DNA of 47,875 nt, taken from Haplomitrium mnioides. Its lineage: Eukaryota > Marchantiophyta > Haplomitriopsida > Calobryales. The notes below the pieces were generated by a model. That model did not search any database. It had not been told where the DNA came from and saw only the letters and a program-made list of their open reading frames with translations. The position numbers and the translations under genes are program-made. Below are positions 40,560 through 47,875 of the stretch, one piece after another (position 1 is the first letter of the stretch; every line of letters begins with the position of its first letter). The stretch is taken from NCBI GenBank assembly GCA_049999725.1, contig JBNGIS010019103.1, positions 1 through 47,875 on the forward strand, read 5' to 3'.

Positions 40560-43500
40560 TTGGTTCAAAGTAGCAACTATTCCACATCCTTCTCACATAT
40601 GATTGCTATGCTAGTAGCAGAAGAACTTGACATTGGAGGAGGTGCCTCAAGTAGTCCAGAACAAGCATTCTACTTCAATAGAGGTAGAGGACAAGGAGGC
40701 GGAAGCTATGGTATGATTAATGCTAGCAGAGGTCATTCAAATGACAATTTGCAAAACTAGCAACACCAATCAAACCAGTTTGGTGGTAGAGGCCATTTTA
40801 GAGGTAGTGGGAGTAACATAGGATGTAGAAGCCAACCACAACATTCAGGGAAGACTAATGTTATTGTGAGAGGCCAGATCACATGGCAAAATACTGCTAC
40901 AAAAAGCAGAATGACATAAGAAACAACAAAATGTGGGGTAACTATATAGGTTCCAACAAGGCAAACAATGAGATATTGTTTATCATGCAACATGGGTACT
41001 TATCATACCATACAAGAAGCAAAACAATGATGGAGATAAGTGGTTTGTCAATTCTGCATGTTCTAATCACATGACAGACCATAGAGAGTGGTTTAAAGAA
41101 GCCAAAAATCTGAATACACATGGATATATGGAGACAAGTGACTCAACTATGCATCCTATTCATGAGATAGGCAGCATACCAATAGTATTGAAGAATGCCA
41201 AAACAAAGTGTCTATCTGATGTGATGCATATGCCAATGATTATGAAAAATCTGATTTCTGTTGGATATTATGTAGAGAAAAACAAGTAGGTGAGGTTTAA
41301 TCTCACTTGTGTGCTCATTGAGAATGGGGGAAAAATTGTATCCTGATCACAAAAGAAGGCAAGAGTGGTTGGATGTTCAAGTTGGATGTGAGCATGTCTA
41401 AAACTTCAGAAGCAATGTTTGTACATGGTACAAGAGTTTAGGGGTTTTAAGTGGGCTACCCAAGTTCAAGGTAGAAGGAATGCATAAAATATGTGAAACA
41501 TGCATGTTAAGCTTTGGTAAATATGCAAAACAAGCATTCCCTCATGATGCATATGTGGCAAGGAAACCACTTGAGGTGGTAAATTCAGATGTGTGAGGTC
41601 CAACAAAAATAGGATCCATTGGAGGATGTACATACTGTCTGACTTTTATTGATGATTATTCAAGAAAAATCTACATCTATTTGATTAAGCAGAAGAATGA
41701 AGTGTTTGATCACTTCAAACATTTCAGAGCTATGGTGGAAAAAGAGAAAGGGCAGCAAATTAAGTGCCTAAGATCATATGGTGGAGGAGATTTTTTCTCC
41801 ACAGAATTCTGCACCTACTTGTAGAGAGAAGGAATAAAAAATACAACAAACATGCACGTATACACCTCAGCAAAATAGAGTTGCTGAGAGAAAAGCCAAC
41901 AAATAGAAGAGGTGGTAATAGCAGTGATGAATAAGAAGAATATGCCACATTATTACTAAGTAGAAGTAGTTTCTACTGTTGTTTATATTATGAACCAAGC
42001 TCCTACGACTGCAATTCAAGGCATGACGCCAGAAGAGAAGTTTACAGAGAGACATCCAGACATTTTACATTTGAAAGTGTTTGGATGCATTGCTTATGTA
42101 CAGGTACCAATTGAGATACGCAACAAATTAGACCCCAAAGCAAAAAAGTGTGTCTTTATTGGATATTCAAATGAGTAGAAGGGGTACAAGTGCTATTGTT
42201 CTACTATACGCATGTTGAGGGTGAGTAGAGACGTAGTATTTGATGAGTTAAGTACTTCGTATTGGCAGAAATCTGTTAATAACACAAGTGAGACAAATGC
42301 AAGCCAGGTTGTGTCAGAACCAACTCAACAAATTGAAGTATCGAGTGAACCACATGGTGAAGGCAACAATAGTGGCAACTAGTCTAGTACATAGCACGGA
42401 AGGATTCGCAAAAATTTGGAGCAGTATACTCCAAAGAACTCTTAATCTGAAATGTCTATAGGAGAAGGAGGCAGTGGTGATTCTGAAAATGTGGATGAAG
42501 AACTAAGATTACTCTCAGCTTCAACATCAAGCCAAAAACAAAAAGAGCAGCAAGTGCAAAGCATACCTTTGCGCAGAAGTGACATGGTGAAGTACCCTAT
42601 AAATAGGTTGATACATAAAGGAGCATTTGCAGCATATCATGCATACATGGTGCAAGTGATTATTGAGAAGGAACCTTTCCTATTTGAGGATGCTATATGA
42701 GATGAGAGATGGGAAGTTGCAATGATAGAAGAGATGGAAGGTCCTCAAAAAAATGAGACTTGGGGGCGCTGGTCTACTTACCTGAAGGGAAGAAAGCCAC
42801 CGGATGCAAATGGGTCTACAAATTGAAGAGGAGTGAAGATGGCAACATAAGCAGGTTTAAGGCAAGATTAGTGGCCAAGAGGTATGCCTAGACTCATGGG
42901 ACAAATTATGAGGAGATGTTCAGCCTTGTAGCAAGAATGACAACCGTTCTGGTAGTTATAGCATTGGATATATTGAAAAAGTAGACTATGCAACAAATGG
43001 ATGTAAAACACGCATTTCTGTATAGGGAGTTTGAAGAGGAGCTGTACATGGTACAGCCCCCTGGCTTTGTTTATTTGGAGCATTCAAATCAGGTATGCAA
43101 GCAAAATAATGCCTATATGGGTTGAAGCAAGCACCTCAAGTATGGTCTAACAAGATAGGCGAATATCATGTTATTTAGTGGGCTTCAAGGTGTTAGATAA
43201 AGATTATTCTCTATATGTAAGGAAAATAGAAAATGCTATGATGCTCATCCTCATTTATGTAGATGATTTGAGTATGACAGAAAGGAGTGAGCAAGATATT
43301 GCTGAAGTGAAGAAATTGCTGCAACAAAAATTTGATATGAAGGGTGTTGGTGACTTGAGACATTTCCTTAGAATCAAGGTGATATAAACATAGAAAAAAA
43401 TATGGATGATCCAGAGGCAGTATGGCTTGGATGTGTTGGCCAAATATGGCATGAGAGGTTGCAAACCTTTTGCAACTTCCTTAGATCACAATACAAAATT

Positions 43501-44381
43501 GATCAATCACGAAGGAGAGTTGATTGAGGATCCAATAGGGTTCAGGCAGATGGTTGGCAGCCTGATTTACATCACCATCACCAAACCAGATCTGAGTTAT
43601 GTTGTAGGTTTGGCAAGTCAATTTATGTAGGTACCAAGGAAGCAACATTTGGATGTAGTGTGCAAAATGTTTTTGGTACATAAAAGCTACACTTCAGTAT
43701 GGTTTTTTGTGTGACAGCAACAATATTTTTCAGCTTGTTGGTTTCACATATGCAAATTGGGCAGAACGTGTCAATGACAAAAGGTCCACAAGTGGTTTTG
43801 TATTTTCATTTGGAAGTGTTGGAATTGCTTGGAGTAGCAAAAAGCAACCTACAATTGCTTTATCAAGTACATAGGATGAGTATAGGGGGGAAGCCATGGC
43901 CACCTATGTGGTTATTGAAGTTGTTGCAGAATTTCGATGATAGAGTGGAGGAACTAGTGAAGGTTCATTGCAACAACATCAGCAGTATTCAATTGGCTAA
44001 CAATCTTGTTTTTCATGCACGTTCAAAGCACATTGAGGTGCATTATCATTTTGTGAGAGAGAAGGTGTTGGCTAGGGTGATTGATTTGTTGTACATCAGC
44101 ACTGAGGGGCAAGTTGCTGATATTTTTACAAAGGCATTGGGAATCGAAAAGTTCCAAAATTTCAGGAGGCAACTTGGTGTACAAGCGTTGAGCTTGAGGG
44201 GGAGTATTGATTTATCAAGCTTTGATAGGCTACTAGGCTGATCTAGCAGCCTCCCTACGTTAGTTAGGGTTAGTGACAAATGTGGGGCAAATTGGAGTTG
44301 CGTATATGCACTTCTCTCCTTGATGTAATTTGAGGCCATCAAGCCTTTGTGAATCAATATATTACACGATTCTCCACCCCA
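40560..44381 (+). mobile_element. Copia-2: 5'-truncated, decayed Ty1/copia element
   Basis: It starts abruptly inside gag (IAMLVAEELDIGGGASSS, near 40590) with no 5' LTR. Remnants follow: zinc-knuckle region (CERPDHMAKYCYKKQND, near 40868), protease (VNSACSNHM, catalytic Asp changed to Asn at 41050), integrase (FIDDYSRK-like region; RSYGGGD at 41771-41789 with Tyr in place of the second catalytic Asp), RT with YVDDL (near 43257), and RNase H to ADIFTKAL (44118-44141). GAGGGGGAG precedes TATTGA at 44205, the start of a 3' LTR that seems to end near 44381. Over 15 stops. It is related to copia-1 across pol, but the LTR differs. Confidence 0.88.
44205..44381 (+). repeat. Copia-2 3' LTR (probable)
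   Basis: It starts TATTGA after a GAGGGGGAG purine tract, like copia-1. The proposed end at CCACCCCA (44381) is by fit to a CA terminus only. No partner LTR exists in the window to confirm it. Confidence 0.55.
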
Positions 44382-44419
44382 TGTATGTGATTGTATGTTC
44401 CATTGTAGTGCATAATTTC

Positions 44420-44868
44420 TTACAAGTGTCCTACCCTCTTGCCTTTTTGCTCCATTGTCAGAAAGCTAGAGAGTGGAAGTCAAGGCAACAAAATGACGTT
44501 GTTCTCCCTCCAACTGAAGGAGGGTTTGAAGAACAATACCAGGACTTACAGTCCTATGTTAATGGACTCAATGTAGCATATTATCAAGTTTATGAGGAGT
44601 CCAACGCACAACAACTAAACAACTTGGTGAAACCAAGAAGTTTCACTTTAGCAATCACTGACATTCTTTATAGGTATAACCAAAGGGATTGTAAGCATGA
44701 TGACTCTGAGCCCTTTGGTAAAGATGAAATTTTTGACATGATTTCTTCTTCTGCAACCATAATTACTTTAGATTTTTTATTTTTCATGATTATTCATTCT
44801 TTGCAATGATTCGGCATTGTGAAGGATGCACTTTTGGAAATTTGATATGCTATCAACCATAGTATATG
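44420..44868 (+). pseudogene. Gene M copy C fragment (best-preserved central exon)
   Basis: After an acceptor-like CCATTGTCAG (AG at 44459-44460) the exon reads KAREWKSRQQNDVVLPPTEG, continues through LQSYVNGLNVAYYQVYEESN and VKPRSFTLAITDILYRYNQR, then EIFDMISSS and SLQ-stop-FGIVKDALLEI. DILY is the DPPY-equivalent here. The stretch is open for over 110 codons, far better than copies A and B. It stops aligning near 44868, where minus-strand gene M first-exon sequence begins. Confidence 0.6.
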
Positions 44869-45000
44869 ATGATCCGGGTCTCTCAATGAATTGACTAACC
44901 ATTTCCACTCCAATCTTGCAGACTCTAGAGCCTTGATAACATCCAAATACCTATAAGGCTTCCGTTTGGGAGGGCCGAAAACATTTCCTTGAGAGATCAT
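44866..45000 (-). pseudogene. Gene M (E2), first exon fragment
   Basis: ATG at 45000-44998 opens MISQGNVFGPPKRKPYRYLD, then VIKALESARLEWKWLVNSLR and DPDHH, matching the E1 first exon at 11901. The first ATG is preferred; an upstream TTG is not a plausible plant start. It ends at an inversion junction near 44868, so no other exon follows in this orientation. Confidence 0.55.
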
Positions 45001-45120
45001 TGTCAAGACAAAAAAAAAGGATGTTTGTGAAGGTGAAAAATGTAATGAAGAAAAAATGGGGAATCACTAAGGGCTGGAAATGGCAAAAAACTGAGTAAAT
45101 GAGAAAAAAACAATAATCAG

Positions 45121-45220
45121 NNNNNNNNNNNNNNNNNNNNNNNNNNNNNNNNNNNNNNNNNNNNNNNNNNNNNNNNNNNNNNNNNNNNNNNNNNNNNNNN
45201 NNNNNNNNNNNNNNNNNNNN
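45121..45220. other. Assembly gap (100 N)
   Basis: Exactly 100 N. By comparison with E1 it hides the gene D start and most of the divergent intergenic region. Confidence 0.98.
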
Positions 45221-46950
45221 TTTCAAGATTCATCTTCACAGAAGATTGTTACTTTTGATATGCAGTTTGAGATTCAATCAAATGTCAATTTTTGGGAGAT
45301 AAGCGATGGAGTTACAAAAGCTTCAAGTATGATGGCTAGCATATTGGGGAAAAAGATGACTTCTATTGAATTAGATAGCTTTGCCAAGAAAGATCGAGAA
45401 GGTGAACTCCATGCGCACATAGGATCATGGACTTAACCCTATGCGCGCATATGGTCAAGGAGTGAATCCAATTCGCACATAGGATTAACGACTCAACATT
45501 TTGCGCACAAATGATCAAAGAGAGAACTCACTGCTTGCAAAGATCTAAAGAAACAATCTTCATCCAGCAAAATATCTTTGCTACCCATCAAGCGGTCGAA
45601 GTTGAGTCTTTCTTCTGAGTATTCCAAAATGTCTGAAAGAAAAGACTCAACAAAGAGATTTCAGACGATTGTAGAGCTTTCTTCGTCCACATCTGAAGGA
45701 GACGTTGATATTGATGATGAAAGTGTGTCTATTCAAAACACAAAAAACATACAATCTCTAGACATTTTTAATTTTGGAGATGCATCGCTCTCTCCGATAG
45801 CACCACTCAAACAACGAGTGATTTCTTTTCAAGTTGCACCTCGCAGAGAGATTGGAATATCTGAAACAAATCAAATTCTTTTCAGAAGAGTCTTCAGACG
45901 ATATTTTGGAAAGCGATTCTAGCAAAGAGTCTCAATCAATCAACATTTCTTTGGAATTATTTCCAAGAGCACCGATTTTATTATAGAAAGCATTTTTTTC
46001 TAATGGACACATTGATCAAGATTCGGTTTTGGAATGGTGCAATTCTCCCAATCCCCAAGAAGAAACTTGTTTCTTGAAAATATTCTTTCAAGGAAGAAAC
46101 AATGTTCACGATGACGACCAAGATCTTTATGATGAATTATCTCCTATTGTTGGATTCGCTTACGGACCGAATCGTCTAGCCCAACACAAGAATTCTTTAT
46201 TTGGGCCAAAACCTAAACGGGTAAACACTTTACACAAAAATTATTTGCGGAAAGCCCATCATGACGAGAGCTTTGTGAAGAAAAAGCTGGATCCAATGTC
46301 CATTTCTAGATTGAAGAGAATTTCTTATTGTCGAAATAATTGCTTGTCGTTATGCAAGATAGATTTTTTGAAAACTATAAGAGAAACGTACTTTCAACAA
46401 AGCTTGAAGAATCGTGATATCACATTGCAATGGAGAATACCAAGAAAAAATTCTGATGTCGAAAATCGGTTTAGACTGTTTGGCGGTACCTTTGTCTATA
46501 GAAGAGCCTTCAAGTTCATATTAGCAGTAGGAAATGATAGAATCTAAAGGATTCAAAATCTCAAAAATGCAGATCCTAGAGGCATTTTTTGAAAAAGAGA
46601 ACTGTCTGCTAAAGGAGTTTTCATTCGTGAGTGGATGGACAATTTTTTCCAAAGACATTGCGAGAGAATGCCCACTTAGGAAGTGTACAACTTGCCAGAT
46701 AATTTTACAAAATGGGAAGTTTGTGACTATTACACAACTTATTTGAAAGAGAAAGATCCCCATTGTATTATCAGTTTCTCGGGTTTTACAAAACATTGGA
46801 GGACTCATTTTCCAAATGTCAAAATTCTGAAACGCAATAGATTTGCTGTTTGTGAAACATGCAAAGAAATAAAATCTTTGCGAGAAAAATCTGTCTTGGA
46901 GTCCGACAAATATAACAAACTTTCTTCTCTTTTGACACATTTGGTTAATC
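45221..46950 (+). pseudogene. Gene D (E2), N-terminal half
   Basis: It begins just inside the gene (FQDSSSQKIVTF), continues KASSMMASILGKKM to an intron-like segment with GTGAAC near 45400 that holds palindromes, then a second exon from about 45578: KRSKLSLSSEYSKMSERKDS, EGDVDIDDESVS, LKQRVISFQVAP. A one-base frame break near 45884 precedes SSDDILESDSSKESQS, and a single stop lies near 45984. The 172-codon open stretch 46029-46547 contains GFAYGPNRLAQHK, LFGPKPKRVNTL, SYCRNNCLSLCKIDFLK and FVYRRAFKFILAVGNDRI. Then RFAVCETCKEIKSLREK (near 46845). The acidic start, Cys-rich segment and VCETCKEIK match the E1 copy. It is less damaged than E1 but still broken. Confidence 0.6.
45405..45560. repeat. 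Intronic palindrome cluster (gene D first intron, E2)
   Basis: Units like CCTATGCGCGCATATGG: ATGCGCGCAT is a perfect palindrome at 45441-45450. Decayed units are at about 45410 (CTCCATGCGCACATAGGA), 45471 (ATTCGCACATAGGA) and 45503 (TTGCGCACAAATGA). It corresponds to 12500-12690. Confidence 0.8.
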
Positions 46951-47617
46951 CATCATTTTTTTTGTAGACTCAAAGCTTAGTTCTAGAGATGTTATGTTTT
47001 CTCAACTTACAATTAAAGAAATAAATTTTTTGAAGTTCTTTTGCAAAGAAGATTAGAGTCAAATAATTCTTAGGAAGATGAGTTGTGAGAAGAGAGTCTA
47101 TGCGCGCATAGAATCTGCTGTTTTATGATTCAATTTTCACCTTTTCTGCAATCAAGTAAAGCCAGAAAATAAATTTGCTTAATGTTGAGACCTTTGCCCC
47201 GCAAAAAATTGTTTTTGTTGTTTGCAAATCCTATGCGTGCATAGGATTTGTTCTTGATTCTTTTAAAACCAGCCGCAACAACATTCACAACAAGACATGA
47301 TATTGATGTTGTTGTATTGGTCCTATGCATGCATACGATCTGTTGTTGCCTCCACTCATCCTAAACGCTCAAAGGATGTGATCTTGTAACTTTTTTTGCA
47401 AATCTTGTTTTTTTTTCTTTTCCCACTAGATTTTTTTTTTAAATTGCATAAGGTTTCTTTTTTATCTTTTACAAAGTGTTTCGTTTCAATAAATTCAAAC
47501 ATTTTTGTAAGATGCCTTCAATATTATTAACACCTAAGGTTGTGTTTTGAAGTTACAAGTATCCACCTATGTTTTACGGAACTAGTTTTATATCCTTCGT
47601 ATTTTGGATTGATGCAG
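46951..47617 (+). other. Gene D (E2) large intron
   Basis: An AT-rich stretch between the KEIKSLREK exon and the acceptor GATGCAG (AG at 47616-47617). It contains the palindrome units and no recognised gene. The donor is not certain. Confidence 0.5.
47095..47385. repeat. Intronic palindrome cluster (gene D large intron, E2)
   Basis: A perfect 16-bp palindrome, TCTATGCGCGCATAGA, lies at 47097-47112. At 47225-47250, perfect 12-bp arms (CAAATCCTATGC and complement) flank a central GT. A further unit, CCTATGCATGCATACG, is near 47322. Spacers are T/G-rich (CTGCTG, TTGTTC, TGTTGTTG). It matches 29400-29625 in E1. Confidence 0.85.
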
Positions 47618-47875
47618 TCAAATATAATTGCCAACTGTTTCTTCATCGTGACCAACAAATGAAAAAAAGATCAAAACTTGCAAAACATCGAAGAAAATGT
47701 TATGCCGATGGTCAAAATTACTTGGGAATTATCATTGATGGAATGGATGAGAAGAAAACTGCTATTCGACACTAGCCATCGCCACCAAAAAATATTGATA
47801 AGGATTGTTTGGTGGGTGTGCATGTTGTTGGTGCCTTAATATTCAATCATGCTCTCTCTTCGAGGGTCTTCTTAA
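47618..47875 (+). pseudogene. Gene D (E2), start of the DUF7869-like domain (truncated by window end)
   Basis: Exon sequence after the acceptor reads VKYNCQLFLHRDQQMKKRSK, then HRRKCYADGQNYLGIIIDGM (47680-47742) with DEKKTAI, then, after a stop at 47773, GVHVVGALIFNHALSSRVFL (about 47814-47873). IIIDGMDEKKT is the best-preserved copy of the first acidic motif. The LDN and HTxDQxD motifs lie beyond the window. Confidence 0.62.

Larger units (their letters stand above)
44866..47875. mobile_element. E2: second copy of the two-gene unit, running off the window
   Basis: The gene M first exon (minus) and gene D (plus) lie head to head, as in E1, around a gap of unknown size. The gene M side is cut by an inversion junction, and the gene D side continues past the window end. 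The gene D alignment with E1 is good across exons and intron edges. Confidence 0.5.

Noticed and set aside
44794-45006. Start of the E2 gene M frame at 45006
   Set aside because: That position is TTG; the first ATG is at 45000-44998 and matches the E1 start better.

Overview
The window is a repeat-rich, AT-rich piece of a large eukaryotic nuclear genome, almost certainly a land plant. Evidence: Ty1/copia and Ty3/gypsy LTR retrotransposons with plant-type primer sites (TGGTATCAGAGC, initiator tRNA-Met), a chromodomain retroelement, nested insertions, intron-like GTAAGT...AG sequences, and no bacterial-style operons. A fern or other non-seed plant is my low-confidence guess. Two runs of exactly 100 N (32652-32751, 45121-45220) are scaffold gaps. 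I see no intact host gene, rRNA gene or tRNA gene.

Layout. 1-1480: no recognised gene; a weak tRNA-like promoter fragment near 1090-1140. About 1480-31960: one old two-gene unit, called E1 here. It carries two divergently transcribed, intron-containing genes. Gene M reads leftward (start 11901, end near 2140) and resembles a beta-class amino-DNA-methyltransferase. Gene D reads rightward (start 12287, end near 31130) and resembles the DUF7869-type proteins. E1 is split by two retrotransposons whose edges can be read to the base: a 6.1-kb Ty1/copia element in gene M (4843-10961, target duplication TGAGG) and a 14.7-kb Ty3/gypsy element in gene D (12772-27516, target duplication GATGG). 32752-40140: a second copy of gene M (copy B, plus strand), itself split by a decayed chromovirus (34555-39497). 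40560-44381: a 5'-truncated, decayed copia element. 44420-44868: a third gene M fragment (copy C, plus strand). 44866-47875: a second two-gene unit, E2, with the gene M first exon on the minus strand and gene D on the plus strand, running off the window.

The repeated M/D pair is the main discovery candidate: two copies in one window, head to head around a shared 385-bp intergenic region in E1, with the same introns. The introns, and the regions outside both 3' ends, hold clusters of short palindromes with TGCGCGCA-like centres. The arm sequence differs from intron to intron but the design is the same. This suggests an undescribed mobile element family (putative DDE-like D protein plus methyltransferase M), though I found no terminal inverted repeats or target duplication for it. 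All protein-family calls come from motif reading only, without any database search.

The gypsy element has very long LTRs of unequal length (3833 and 4834 bp) built around a nested 39-bp/120-bp minisatellite. Its reading frames are broken, as are those of the other retroelements. The first copia element is the youngest (about six mismatches between its 223-bp LTRs) but has a stop in gag, a gag-pol frame break and a lost integrase aspartate.
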